Assembly: GCA_002339135.1 (NCBI GenBank)
Contig: DDJR01000045.1
Location: 1 to 21,732 of the forward strand
Origin: Flavobacteriales bacterium UBA2619
GTDB lineage: Bacteria; Bacteroidota; Bacteroidia; Flavobacteriales_D; Sanyastnellaceae
Reading direction: 5' to 3'
Length of the DNA: 21,732 nt
Within the stretch, counting starts at the first letter, position 1; every line of letters begins with the position of its first letter. Shown in pieces: positions 8,153 to 17,305 of this stretch. The translations under genes and the position numbers were made by a program. The notes under the pieces were generated by a model. The model did no database searches. It was not told the DNA's origin and saw only the letters and a program-made list of their open reading frames with translations.

Positions 8153-11100
8153 CGCCCAATCAATTTTTCCGAGATTTCCTGACTGTCATTGCGTGTTCAT
8201 TAACTTATGTGAGTTGTGCTCAACAATCAGCCAGAACTGAGCAAGACTCCGAAACTGCCACCAAACCAGCTTTTTTAAATGTTGAGCTTGAATCGATTGA
8301 CAGCATCCTTACAAGTCTGTCCATCGAAGAACAGATCGCTCAACTGTTAATGGTACCCATCTATGCACGTGCGGACAGATCTGATTGGGAAGAGGCTGAG
8401 AATTGGGTCAGGGACTTGGGATTGGGAGGCGTGATTTGCATGCAAGGAGGGCCTGAAAATCAGAGAGTTAGATTAAAACGACTTCAAAATTATTCTGCCA
8501 TACCATTGATGGTTGCATCTGATGCAGAATGGGGCTTGGGGATGAGATTGGATTCAACAAGAAGCTTCCCAAGAGCACTGACACTTGGAGCAACAAGAGA
8601 CACACTTCTGGTTAGGGAATTTGGACGTATTGTGGGACAATCTTTAAGGAGTACAGGCATTCAAGTTAATTTCGCACCTGTTGTAGATGTAAATTCCAAT
8701 CCACTGAATCCCGTAATAGGAAGCCGCAGTTTTAGTGAAAATGTTGAGTTGGTAGGGAAATTGGGACTGGCATATGCTCTGGGCTTACAAGATGAATTCG
8801 TGCTCGCTACTGCCAAGCATTTTCCTGGACACGGAGATTCAGATTCGGATTCACACAAAACACTTCCAAGAATTTTAGGCAACCGTGCAAGATTAGATTC
8901 TGTTGAGCTGGCTCCATTTGACAAATTAATACAAGGAGGAGTTGGCGCCATGATGATTGCTCATTTGGATGTGCCAGCCTTAGACAGTACAGCATCACAA
9001 CCATCAACCCTCTCCCCTGCTATTGTCGACACCTTGCTTCGTCAAGAACTTGGATTTGAGGGTTTAGCATTTACTGATGCACTTTCAATGAAGGGATTTA
9101 CAGATTTTGCGGGAGAGCGACCTCGAGCTCGTGATGCGCTGATTGCAGGAAACGACATCCTCCTATTTCCTGGAGATCCTCTAAAAGTGATCGCAGAAAT
9201 CAAGCTCGCTGTAGAAAATGGAGAAATCGATTCAACTTTGATTGCTCAGAAATGTCGAAGAGTCTTACAAGTTAAAGTTTGGTCGAAAGCGGAGGAAGAA
9301 ATACCTGAATACGGTACTGCTTGGGAGCCTTTACATGCAGAAAGAGTGCACAGAAAAATCCTTGAAGCATCGTTGACACTAATAGAAAACAAGGAATCAA
9401 CACTGCCTTGGCTCTCCGCCAATGGACATGTGACAGTGATCAACATCGCAAACAAACCATCATCAGGAACACCATTCGTAGAGCACTTGTCAAAGACCTT
9501 GGGACGCTCATATAAAATCGATTCGTTTTCCGTTGGAAAAGATTGCCTTAACTGGGAAAAAGAAGAAGTTTCGAACTCATGCAATGAAGCGGATCTAGTC
9601 ATTGTGAATTTCCTTGAGACGAGCAACCGACCCTCCCTGAAATACGGAATACAAGAAGCTGCAGTTAAAGAAGTTCAATATAGAATTTCTAAATCAAAAT
9701 CGGATCCACTCAACACGACCAAATGGGCCGTGAATTTGTTTTCAAATCCATATGCACTCAATGACAATTGGGGTGAGGTGAAAAAACTTGCTGACATCGT
9801 GCTTTTGGCTTATCAAGATGATTACAGAACACAAGAAGCAGTTGTAAATGCAATCACAGGTGTAGGCTCAGCGAATGGAAAGTTGCCCGTTACGCCCATT
9901 GGACATGATTTTAAAGAAGGAGATGGATTGGGTTTTGAAGCAACAACAGGAGAGCGTTTAGGATGGGACAATGGAGCTTGCATGGGGAATTGGGGAGCTC
10001 GTCTACAAATTGATTCTATTGTCAATGAAGCCCTCGATGCTGGAGCTTTCCCTGGATGTAGAGTTGTTGTAGCTCACAAGGGACAGGTTATGCACGATGG
10101 GGTCTACGGAACGACTGACGGACACGTAAAAGTAGAAGAGGCCACCATTTACGACTTGGCATCCATTACTAAAGTTGTCGCTACTACGCTTTGCTTAATG
10201 TCAGACGAAGAAACTGGCAGGATTCAAATCGACGAGCCGCTTTTACAAAAACTAACTGAGCTCGATACAGCAGAAATAGGCTCTAGGACCTACAGAGAAA
10301 TTCTTTCGCACCAAGCAGGACTTTATCCTTGGATTCCTTTTTATTTGGAAACACTGAGCGACTCTTTGGACCTACTTAGCAACAAGCCTTTGTGTGAGGA
10401 GAACATATCTGTTAACCCAGAGATGTATATCTGTAAAGATTTCACGGACACGATTTACAAAAGGATCATAACCTCGGAATTACGTCCCCCTGGAGAATAT
10501 CGATACAGCGATCTCGGTTATTACCTCATTCACAAAATGTTAAACAGCACCTATGAAACTGAAAATGCAATTGATTCGCTCTCAAAATCTCGGTTTTATA
10601 ACCCCATGGGATTATTCAGTATGGGATTTCATCCACTAGAACTTCCGGATATACATCAAAGAGACATCGCTCCTACTGAAGAAGATTCAATTTTCAGAAT
10701 GTGCACTGTCCAAGGGAACGTCCACGATCCTGGAGCTGCATTGCTTGGCGGAGTCTGCTGCCATGCTGGCGTATTTAGCGACGCACATGATCTAACGAGA
10801 ATGGGACAAATGCTGTTAAATGGAGGGTCATTGTTGGGTGTCAACTTTTTCTCTTTACAAGAACAAACAATTGATAAGTGGACACAGAGAGCATTCCCTG
10901 CAGGAGATAACCGAAGAGGAATCGGATTTGACAAACCTGCATTACAGGATGATGAAGGCCCAACTTGCAACCTCGCAAGTGAATCTAGCTATGGACACTC
11001 AGGGTTTACAGGGACTTTGTTGTGGGTTGATCCACAGTATGACTTAGTGTATGTTTTTCTGAGCAATCGGACATATCCTGACACCGATAATAAGAAGCTA

Positions 11101-11169
11101 ATCACGATGAATGTTCGAACAGAAATTCAAAGAGTGGTTTTAGAGCATCTAAATACGAATGTGAGATGA
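8149..11169 (+). CDS. GH3 beta-N-acetylglucosaminidase fused to serine beta-lactamase-like domain, lipoprotein
   Basis: Two-enzyme protein of 1006 aa. The N-terminus has a signal with a possible lipobox ending at Cys23 (YVSC), so it is probably a periplasm-facing lipoprotein. The GH3 catalytic domain (about 55-360) is NagZ-like: the loop KHFPGHGDSDSDSHKTLP (223-240) carries the Asp-His acid/base dyad with His236, and TDALSMKG has the nucleophile Asp310. A GH3 C-terminal-like domain follows (about 395-605; ends TGVGSANGKLPVTP). The C-terminal domain (about 625-1000) resembles class C beta-lactamases/esterases, with Ser672-x-x-Lys675 (SITK), a YSD triad in place of YxN, and HSGFTG as third motif. 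All catalytic residues are visible. By family, it should cleave GlcNAc from muropeptides and possibly act on peptide, ester or amide bonds, pointing to wall recycling. This architecture is known in Bacteroidota. Coupled by ATGA overlaps to cmk and bshA. Confidence 0.9.
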   Translation: MTPNQFFRDFLTVIACSLTYVSCAQQSARTEQDSETATKPAFLNVELESIDSILTSLSIEEQIAQLLMVPIYARADRSDWEEAENWVRDLGLGGVICMQGGPENQRVRLKRLQNYSAIPLMVASDAEWGLGMRLDSTRSFPRALTLGATRDTLLVREFGRIVGQSLRSTGIQVNFAPVVDVNSNPLNPVIGSRSFSENVELVGKLGLAYALGLQDEFVLATAKHFPGHGDSDSDSHKTLPRILGNRARLDSVELAPFDKLIQGGVGAMMIAHLDVPALDSTASQPSTLSPAIVDTLLRQELGFEGLAFTDALSMKGFTDFAGERPRARDALIAGNDILLFPGDPLKVIAEIKLAVENGEIDSTLIAQKCRRVLQVKVWSKAEEEIPEYGTAWEPLHAERVHRKILEASLTLIENKESTLPWLSANGHVTVINIANKPSSGTPFVEHLSKTLGRSYKIDSFSVGKDCLNWEKEEVSNSCNEADLVIVNFLETSNRPSLKYGIQEAAVKEVQYRISKSKSDPLNTTKWAVNLFSNPYALNDNWGEVKKLADIVLLAYQDDYRTQEAVVNAITGVGSANGKLPVTPIGHDFKEGDGLGFEATTGERLGWDNGACMGNWGARLQIDSIVNEALDAGAFPGCRVVVAHKGQVMHDGVYGTTDGHVKVEEATIYDLASITKVVATTLCLMSDEETGRIQIDEPLLQKLTELDTAEIGSRTYREILSHQAGLYPWIPFYLETLSDSLDLLSNKPLCEENISVNPEMYICKDFTDTIYKRIITSELRPPGEYRYSDLGYYLIHKMLNSTYETENAIDSLSKSRFYNPMGLFSMGFHPLELPDIHQRDIAPTEEDSIFRMCTVQGNVHDPGAALLGGVCCHAGVFSDAHDLTRMGQMLLNGGSLLGVNFFSLQEQTIDKWTQRAFPAGDNRRGIGFDKPALQDDEGPTCNLASESSYGHSGFTGTLLWVDPQYDLVYVFLSNRTYPDTDNKKLITMNVRTEIQRVVLEHLNTNVR

Positions 11170-12296
11170 AAATAGGAATGGTATGCTACCCAACCTTAGG
11201 AGGGAGCGGTGTCGTGGCAACTGAGCTAGGGAAATGGCTTGCCGAGCAAGGCCATGAGGTGCACTTTATAACTTACAATACCCCTGTCCGACTCGGAAGA
11301 TTTAAGACCAACGTCTTCTATCACGAAGTAATCATCTCTGATTACCCACTCTTTGACTACCCTCCATATGAACTCGTTTTAACAAGCAAAATGGTCGAAG
11401 TGGCGAGAGATCACAAGCTTGATATCCTCCATGTACACTATGCTATTCCCCACGCCAGTGCTGGACTGATGGCAAAGAAGATACTTGCTGAAGAAGGTGT
11501 CTCATTGCCCTTAATTACGACTCTACACGGAACAGACATCACCCTTTTGGGGAAATCACCATCATTTGAACCTGTGATTTCTTTTGCCATCAATAAGAGC
11601 GATGCTGTGACTGCAGTTTCGGAAGATTTAAAAAAGGAAACGTACAAACTATTTGGGGTGGATCGTGAAATTGAAGTCATCACCAATTTTATTTGTCCCT
11701 CAAATTACACTCTGTCACCCAATGAAGAATTTCGAAAGCAAATAGCTCCAGAAGGACAGCCTATTGTCACACATATTTCAAATTTCAGACCCGTAAAAAG
11801 AATCTTAGATGTCATTGAGATTTATGCTTTGGTGCTCAAAAAAGTAGATGCGAGGCTTCTGCTTGTTGGAGATGGTCCAGATCGGTGTGCTGCAGAAATT
11901 CGTTGTCGTGAACTCGGAATAGAATCAAAAGTAACATTCTTAGGAAAGGTGATCAATCCCATTGAACCCCTTAAGGTGAGTGATTTGTTTTTATTGCCCT
12001 CGAATGCTGAAAGTTTTGGATTGGCGGCTCTTGAAGCCATGGCGTCTGGTGTTCCTGTTGTTTCTTCCAATGCCGGTGGAATTCCGGAATTAAACAAAAG
12101 TGGTGTTTCCGGATTTTTACGAAATGTAGGGGATGTTCAAGGAATGGCAAAGGATGCACTCACTGTTATAGAAAATACGGAAAGCCTCAAGCATTTTAAA
12201 AAGGAAGCGAAAAAACACTCAGAACATTTCAAATCTGACTTGGTTTTACCTAAATATTTGGCCCTGTATAACAAAGTACTCAATGGGAAAGAATAA
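11166..12296 (+). CDS. bshA: N-acetyl-alpha-D-glucosaminyl L-malate synthase BshA
   Basis: GT4-family glycosyltransferase for the first step of bacillithiol synthesis: UDP-GlcNAc plus L-malate gives GlcNAc-malate. Cytoplasmic, 376 aa, normal size. The N-terminus MKIGMVCYPTLGGSGVVATE and the stretch LHVHYAIPHASAG are diagnostic of BshA; LHGTDITLLG follows. The C-terminal half has the nucleotide-sugar motif with SNAESFGLAALEAMASGVPV, including the conserved E-x7-E pair, and the NAGGIPE loop. The genes for the later steps (bshB, bshC) are not in the window, as is common. It overlaps the GH3 gene by ATGA and the next gene by 14 nt, so it sits inside a translationally coupled run. Confidence 0.96.
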   Translation: MKIGMVCYPTLGGSGVVATELGKWLAEQGHEVHFITYNTPVRLGRFKTNVFYHEVIISDYPLFDYPPYELVLTSKMVEVARDHKLDILHVHYAIPHASAGLMAKKILAEEGVSLPLITTLHGTDITLLGKSPSFEPVISFAINKSDAVTAVSEDLKKETYKLFGVDREIEVITNFICPSNYTLSPNEEFRKQIAPEGQPIVTHISNFRPVKRILDVIEIYALVLKKVDARLLLVGDGPDRCAAEIRCRELGIESKVTFLGKVINPIEPLKVSDLFLLPSNAESFGLAALEAMASGVPVVSSNAGGIPELNKSGVSGFLRNVGDVQGMAKDALTVIENTESLKHFKKEAKKHSEHFKSDLVLPKYLALYNKVLNGKE

Positions 12297-12846
12297 ATCT
12301 ATCGGAAAGCGAATTTCGATCTCTGAGCATCAGGATTCTACGACTGTAGTCATCGAATCAACCATCACAAAAATCCAACAAATTTCCCTTGAAATGTGGC
12401 TAGGGGGATGGACTGGTCTAGGATGCCTTCTTGGGTATGGGGCAATCACATTTTCCGGTGATGAACGATTGGTCTACTTGGGCAGTCTTATTTTCTGGAC
12501 GTTTTTTTGGATCCGGATTTCTAAGGTTGTTGCTTGGAGAAGAATTGGAAAGGAAGTCATCGTGATAAAACGAACCAGCGCTATGATAAAGAATGCCTTT
12601 GGCAAAAAAGGTCGAGAGAGGTTTTTTGAAATTTCTAAAATGAGTCCAGTTATTTTTCAGGAAAATGACTCTGCATCATTTCTTCAAGAGTTAGACAAAA
12701 GTTACTGGATTTTAGGGGGTGACACGTTGCACTTTACGTATGAGGGAAAAACACACGTTTTCGGAAAGCAATTAGACAACAAAGATTCTATTCAACTCGC
12801 CAATGTGGTAAATAAATCCCTAAAAAAGTTCGCTGACAAAGTATAG
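12283..12846 (+). CDS. Two-helix membrane protein of unknown function
   Basis: 187 aa, not recognised. Two membrane helices are visible close together: about residues 36-56 (EMWLGGWTGLGCLLGYGAI) and 62-84 (ERLVYLGSLIFWTFFWI). After them comes a soluble beta-rich part (about 95-180) with GKEVIVIKRT, FGKKGRERFFEISKM and TLHFTYEGKTHVFGKQLD, a pattern that resembles a small bacterial PH-like domain on a two-helix anchor. Both termini would face the cytoplasm if the short loop is outside. Its ATG lies within the end of bshA (14-nt overlap, different frame), so it depends on the same transcript. No catalytic residues are apparent. Confidence 0.8.
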   Translation: MGKNKSIGKRISISEHQDSTTVVIESTITKIQQISLEMWLGGWTGLGCLLGYGAITFSGDERLVYLGSLIFWTFFWIRISKVVAWRRIGKEVIVIKRTSAMIKNAFGKKGRERFFEISKMSPVIFQENDSASFLQELDKSYWILGGDTLHFTYEGKTHVFGKQLDNKDSIQLANVVNKSLKKFADKV

Positions 12847-12858
12847 ACACACACACAC
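12847..12858. repeat. (AC)6 dinucleotide tract
   Basis: Six perfect AC units directly after the stop codon of the two-helix protein gene and 44 bp before the ATG of the lipoprotein gene. It is outside the coding frames, so slippage could only change leader length. The tract is short. Confidence 0.8.
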
Positions 12859-12902
12859 AAAATGCAAGAAAATGAACTTGATTGTTGGGGCAACATTGCC
12901 TC

Positions 12903-13622
12903 ATGCAAAAATCATTTCTTCTAAACAGCCTTGTCCTAGTCTACTTCATTGGATTCCAAAGTTGCAATCGCAGCACTGACTCCAACACCACACAATACAC
13001 CTTTAACCTCACCCAACCAGATGGGACTGTGCCTGAATCTGGGTATGCTCTCATTTATGAAAAACGCCTAGACCCTACAACTGGGTTTGCGAGTTTACGT
13101 GTGCCCATTAGCGATACATTAAGATGGCTGGGTGACGAAATCTCGTGGACTGATTTTAGAAAATGTCCAAATCATTCTCTTACAATTGGATGCTTTTCCC
13201 CTGAACATCTAACCAACGATGCTTTGCGGCATGAGTGGTATTCACTTGATGAAAGAACTCCTGAAATTGAGCTTTCGTTCGTGCAATCAAGATCTGTTTC
13301 TATCACCATTCGAAACTTCCCACAAGGCGAATCAAATACGTGCACTTGGGGAGTCTTAATCAGCCCGTTTAAAGATGACTTAATTCCATTTGAAGACAGC
13401 AACTATTCAAGATCTCATTTGAACGCCATCTCTAGTTCTGAAGGTCATGTTATCTCCATGATAGCCCAAATTGAATTTGATGAATTCAGTACATTATACG
13501 CACACTTGTTCAGGCTGGGCAATGGAGAATGGATACCCAGTGGCCGATACGACTTGGCCATTCATGAAAATTGTACAAAGTTCGAATTTCACTCAAACAA
13601 CACGATGTCATGTTTCGAATAA
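12903..13622 (+). CDS. Predicted lipoprotein of unknown function
   Basis: 239 aa from the ATG at 12903. I prefer this over an upstream TTG (12882), because it opens straight into a lipoprotein signal: MQKSFLLNSLVLVYFIGFQS followed by Cys21 and then Asn-Arg-Ser. The tail after the cysteine is Ser/Thr/Asn-rich, as in lipoprotein linkers. The rest (about 35-239) looks like a beta-rich globular domain without recognised motifs; segments include YTFNLTQPDGTVPESGYALI, EIELSFVQSRSVSITIRNFP and WIPSGRYDLAIHENC, suggesting carboxypeptidase-regulatory or Ig-like strands. Its stop overlaps the start of the large hydrolase gene by 13 nt, so the two are probably made together and may act together at the cell envelope. 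Confidence 0.75.
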   Translation: MQKSFLLNSLVLVYFIGFQSCNRSTDSNTTQYTFNLTQPDGTVPESGYALIYEKRLDPTTGFASLRVPISDTLRWLGDEISWTDFRKCPNHSLTIGCFSPEHLTNDALRHEWYSLDERTPEIELSFVQSRSVSITIRNFPQGESNTCTWGVLISPFKDDLIPFEDSNYSRSHLNAISSSEGHVISMIAQIEFDEFSTLYAHLFRLGNGEWIPSGRYDLAIHENCTKFEFHSNNTMSCFE

Positions 13623-16600
13623 AGACCTCCCTCTTGACAGCAGTCATTTTATTCTGCTGTTTTTCAGTTGAATGCCAAACTGAAATTGCTGCAATAGCTC
13701 GTCAATCTTACCACGAGAAATGGATTGAAAATCCAGCTCTAGCATTACCTATCTCAGCGTTACTTGACTCTCTCCATTGGAACAAAGAATTTTCAGCTTT
13801 CTGTCCCACTAACGGAAGTCCTGCTAGAATTCTTAAAAACCAAGGTGTAACAGGGAACCTTTCCCCTCCGTTGACGCCAAGACATCCATGGGAGCCAACT
13901 GGCTGGTTAGAATACAATGGCACTTGGAAAGGATACTGCCCTGGCGATTCAGTTTCAATTGTATACACTCCTGCTCTTCCACTGAATAGTTGTGGACCTG
14001 AGCCAGACTTGCCACCATGGTTAAATGAATGCTCTCAAGAGATATCTCCATGGTATCTAGAATTAGAAACAGGTCTAGGTCCTTCCAATGGTAGCATTTA
14101 CACAAAACTTGGAAATGATGGCATATTTAACAAGCCCATTGTTGTTGTTGAGGGATTTGATTTCGGAGTCGGTGGCGATTTAAGTAATCACAGACATGGA
14201 AGTTTTGGATGGCATTCACTTTACGGCTGTGACTTGGAAGCTTTTCCTGGAACAGAAGCTTACCCCATTCTCATCGATAGTTTACAAGGCTTGGGCTATG
14301 ACATCGTTTTTATTGATTTCGCAGAAGGAACAAGCAGCATAGAAATAAAATCAAAGTTTGTTCAAAAAACCATTCAATTGTGCAACTCGTTTAAGCAGGG
14401 AGAGAACGCCTTAGTCATCATCGGCGCCAGCATGGGTGGAGTTGTCGCGAGACACGCTCTTTGTCTGATGGAGCAACAACTCATCAATCACTGTACAAGG
14501 CTTTTTGTCAGCATCGATTCACCCCACAGGGGAGCAAACATTTCACTTGGTCTCAATGGACTGGTGTCACTACTTGCAATCCCATCTTCAGAGGCAGCTC
14601 TTTTCTATGAAGGATTAAATTCAATGGCAGCAAAACAACTTCTTATTTCTACACCAAATGGGTTAGTTGAGCATCAAGAAGCCATGCAAATGCTGGATGA
14701 GATGGGGCTGCCAAAAAAGTCCACAAATGTCGCAATTGCGAACAGCCATCCAGAAGTAGAGATTGCTTTGACATCTGATCCATTGCTTGAATGGACAGAA
14801 TCATGGTGGTGGTTAGGTACAGCACATTTAATCGCAAATAGACATCCTGAAACCAATGCCGGACTTTCAATATCAGCATCTTGTGCACTTCCCATAGACA
14901 TTACTCCCTTTAACGGCACCCCACTTTGGTATGAAAATGAAACATATGGATACTACCCTGTGCATGATTTAGACATTGCACCAGCATCTGTCGGCCACCA
15001 CATGAAACAGTTGGTCGATGCGATGAACGCATCAGGCATTGTCGATGTTTCTGAATCTCAGTTTCAACCAGACGCTGGGTTTATACCTACATGGAGTGCC
15101 TTGAACTGTGATTTATCTGAAGGAGAAAGCTTAAGTTTTGATTATATCTCACACGCAACACCTTGGAATGCACCCGAAGAACACGTTGCACTTACCCTAG
15201 AGCATCGAAATTTAATCCTTGATAAAATTATTCTAGGTGAAGAGATGGCACCACATCTTCTAAGCAATTCTGCCTCAAATAATGAATACATCTACAACCA
15301 TCTTACCCCATCAAAAACATGGGTTGGAAGTACCCGAATAGAAGAAGGTGGACTTTTACAAATGGGAGAAGTGTTGTCGTTTTCGAGTCTCGAGTCCATT
15401 AAAATTAAGACCTTAATGTGCGGGACAACTCTTGAAATAAATGAAGGTGGCACCTTAAACATCGGTGAAGAATTGGGGATAGAAACAGCGTCATTAACCC
15501 TAACAGAAGGGAGCTATTTATATGCAAATACAGGATGTGATTTAAACATTCATCCCGGAAGCAGTATCACCGTGGAAACAGGAGCTGAATTGGTCGTTGA
15601 CGGTACAACTATAAGAATGATGAATGAAAGCAAATTAAACATTGAAGTGGGTGGTATCGTCCGATTCAAAAACAATGGAGCACTCGTGTTTAATGGAAAT
15701 GGTTGCGAAGTTATTTTACAAGGCACAATTATAAGTGAGGAGGGTTCCGTATCTGTGATTCAGAATCAAAACGGAACTCAAAATTTACCACACTTTACGA
15801 TAGAAGGGGTACATGCAAAAATTGACATTAGACACAATGGCACCCTGAAGATTGCAGGCAACAATCACATCGAATTCAACGAAGGAAGCAAGTGCGATCT
15901 CACTGGAGCTGGGGAATTTATCCTTACCGATGGCACGATGCATTTTTCTTCAGAATCTGAGTTACACCAGACCAGCCGAACAGAACTTGCAAACACGTCA
16001 ATCAATGGCTCCAATGACGGAACTTGGAAATGTGAGCAAAACTTGAACATACATGAAAGTGATTGGAATAGAGTTAAGTTAACCAGCGCTAACAGCAGAT
16101 TGGTTCTTTATGAAAACACAATTTCAAGAGCCGTTTTTAATCTTAACAACACATCATTTAATGTAGCAAAATGTCATTTTAATTATTCCATATTTAAGTC
16201 TGTAGAGCACACGAATGCAAATCATTTTTCGCAGAACAGAATTGAAAGTCAGTATGGGCTTGAAGGGGGTGCAGTCGAGTTTGTATCTGGAACAATGGTA
16301 AATATTCAAGAAAATAATTTTTCAGAAGGTCAAGATGGTTTAATCCTTGAAAACTCGACATCCACGTTGACATGCAATCGATTTTCAGGGTTTGATGTCG
16401 CCGTAACCTTGAGAGGCAAATGCCGCACCTATATGAATCCCGAAACAGGAGGTGGCTATAATGTTCTTAACAACAATAGAATACACGTGTATTTTGATTG
16501 TTCTCAAAGACCATCAATCCTTCATGGTCAGAATACTTTTGGAGAATATGGAACATTCTGCTTCAGTGGTTCACTTAAAATGAATTGCACTGAAAACTTA

Positions 16601-16891
16601 CATTTAGAAGGTAACAATTTTAACATGACACAGTCGGGCATGAATATCTTTAATTGCCATCCAAATTGTACGGGCACAGAAATCACATCTTCGACCGATC
16701 AAAATGATGCAATTGTCATCTCTTGTAATGACAACAATCCAGTCACTGACAATGATGGGGGGAAAGCACATTTAGAAAGTTCGGGGTTCGATATCCTGGG
16801 AAGAGAGATCAATTTAGACAATCAAAAACAAGGTGTTTATTTTAAAAACAGGAGTGATGGAAAGTTCTCGAACCAACTACAACTGGAGTAA
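13610..16891 (+). CDS. Secreted alpha/beta-hydrolase with beta-helix repeats and short T9SS-like tail
   Basis: Large secreted protein, 1093 aa from the ATG at 13610; an in-frame TTG at 13571 would add 13 residues before the signal peptide MFRIKTSLLTAVILFCCFSV (cleavage probably after VECQ). An N-terminal alpha/beta-hydrolase domain of the PGAP1/lipase-like type spans about 150-470: strand KPIVVVEGFDFG, the nucleophile elbow GASMGG with Ser274, and the segment SIDSPHRGA. The catalytic acid and His cannot be fixed by eye. About 570-760 has short repeats of beta-strand and turn rich in Gly/Asn (LEINEGGTLNIGEELG, GSSITVETGAELVVDG), and about 820-1020 shows right-handed beta-helix character (NNFSEGQDGLILENS). 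The end (DILGRE... QGVYF) matches the second half of a type A T9SS sorting domain, but the usual first half (YPNP) is absent. Substrate unknown. Overlaps aroQ tail to tail. Confidence 0.8.
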   Translation: MFRIKTSLLTAVILFCCFSVECQTEIAAIARQSYHEKWIENPALALPISALLDSLHWNKEFSAFCPTNGSPARILKNQGVTGNLSPPLTPRHPWEPTGWLEYNGTWKGYCPGDSVSIVYTPALPLNSCGPEPDLPPWLNECSQEISPWYLELETGLGPSNGSIYTKLGNDGIFNKPIVVVEGFDFGVGGDLSNHRHGSFGWHSLYGCDLEAFPGTEAYPILIDSLQGLGYDIVFIDFAEGTSSIEIKSKFVQKTIQLCNSFKQGENALVIIGASMGGVVARHALCLMEQQLINHCTRLFVSIDSPHRGANISLGLNGLVSLLAIPSSEAALFYEGLNSMAAKQLLISTPNGLVEHQEAMQMLDEMGLPKKSTNVAIANSHPEVEIALTSDPLLEWTESWWWLGTAHLIANRHPETNAGLSISASCALPIDITPFNGTPLWYENETYGYYPVHDLDIAPASVGHHMKQLVDAMNASGIVDVSESQFQPDAGFIPTWSALNCDLSEGESLSFDYISHATPWNAPEEHVALTLEHRNLILDKIILGEEMAPHLLSNSASNNEYIYNHLTPSKTWVGSTRIEEGGLLQMGEVLSFSSLESIKIKTLMCGTTLEINEGGTLNIGEELGIETASLTLTEGSYLYANTGCDLNIHPGSSITVETGAELVVDGTTIRMMNESKLNIEVGGIVRFKNNGALVFNGNGCEVILQGTIISEEGSVSVIQNQNGTQNLPHFTIEGVHAKIDIRHNGTLKIAGNNHIEFNEGSKCDLTGAGEFILTDGTMHFSSESELHQTSRTELANTSINGSNDGTWKCEQNLNIHESDWNRVKLTSANSRLVLYENTISRAVFNLNNTSFNVAKCHFNYSIFKSVEHTNANHFSQNRIESQYGLEGGAVEFVSGTMVNIQENNFSEGQDGLILENSTSTLTCNRFSGFDVAVTLRGKCRTYMNPETGGGYNVLNNNRIHVYFDCSQRPSILHGQNTFGEYGTFCFSGSLKMNCTENLHLEGNNFNMTQSGMNIFNCHPNCTGTEITSSTDQNDAIVISCNDNNPVTDNDGGKAHLESSGFDILGREINLDNQKQGVYFKNRSDGKFSNQLQLE

Positions 16892-17305
16892 ATGATCAAC
16901 CGCTAGTTCATAGCCCCTAATTCCAAATCCAGAAATCACCGCCTCACAGGCACCGCCGACAATCGTGGTTCGTCTGAACTCTTCTCTTGCATGAATATTC
17001 GTGATGTGGACTTCAATCACCTTTGCAGAAACGGAAGCCACCGCATCTCGAATGGCAACAGATGTGTGAGCATACCCTCCTGGATTAAATACGATTCCAT
17101 CGCATCGCATCCCATAATCTTGAATAAGATTGATGAGCTCACCTTCGTCATTCGATTGACAGTCTGAAACAACTACATCTGAAAACTTACTCTTTAGATC
17201 TTGTATGAGATGCGACAAATTGTTTAATCCGTAAACACTAGGCTCTCTCTTTCCCAACATATTTAGGTTAGGCCCGTTTAAAATGAAAATATGAAGCTTA
17301 GACAT
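16877..17305 (-). CDS. aroQ: Type II 3-dehydroquinate dehydratase
   Basis: Third step of the shikimate pathway: dehydrates 3-dehydroquinate to 3-dehydroshikimate; a cytoplasmic dodecamer by family. 142 aa, normal length. Family motifs are clear: ILNGPNLNMLGKREPSVYG at the start with the catalytic Tyr25 and lid Arg20, then FNPGGYAHTSVAIRDA (Asn74, His80), and EVHITNIHAREEFR with catalytic His100 and Asn103. The C-terminus VISGFGIRGYELAVDHLL is also typical. It is the last gene of a minus-strand unit, 20 bp after the cotransporter gene. The end overlaps the convergent hydrolase gene by 15 bp. The sequence TTTGCCAC immediately before its ATG resembles the promoter context seen at 2705-2712, but the TA part of the box is missing. 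Confidence 0.97.
   Translation of the reverse strand: MSKLHIFILNGPNLNMLGKREPSVYGLNNLSHLIQDLKSKFSDVVVSDCQSNDEGELINLIQDYGMRCDGIVFNPGGYAHTSVAIRDAVASVSAKVIEVHITNIHAREEFRRTTIVGGACEAVISGFGIRGYELAVDHLLQL

Noticed and set aside
12847..12858. (AC)6 tract as a phase-variation switch
   Set aside because: Too short and outside any reading frame or clear promoter spacer; kept only as a simple repeat.
12862..12924. 20-codon open frame starting at an ATG after the AC tract (MQENELDCWGNIASCKNHFF), overlapping the lipoprotein start
   Set aside because: No promoter or ribosome-binding site, no attenuator structure, and composition gives no leader-peptide signal; probably chance.
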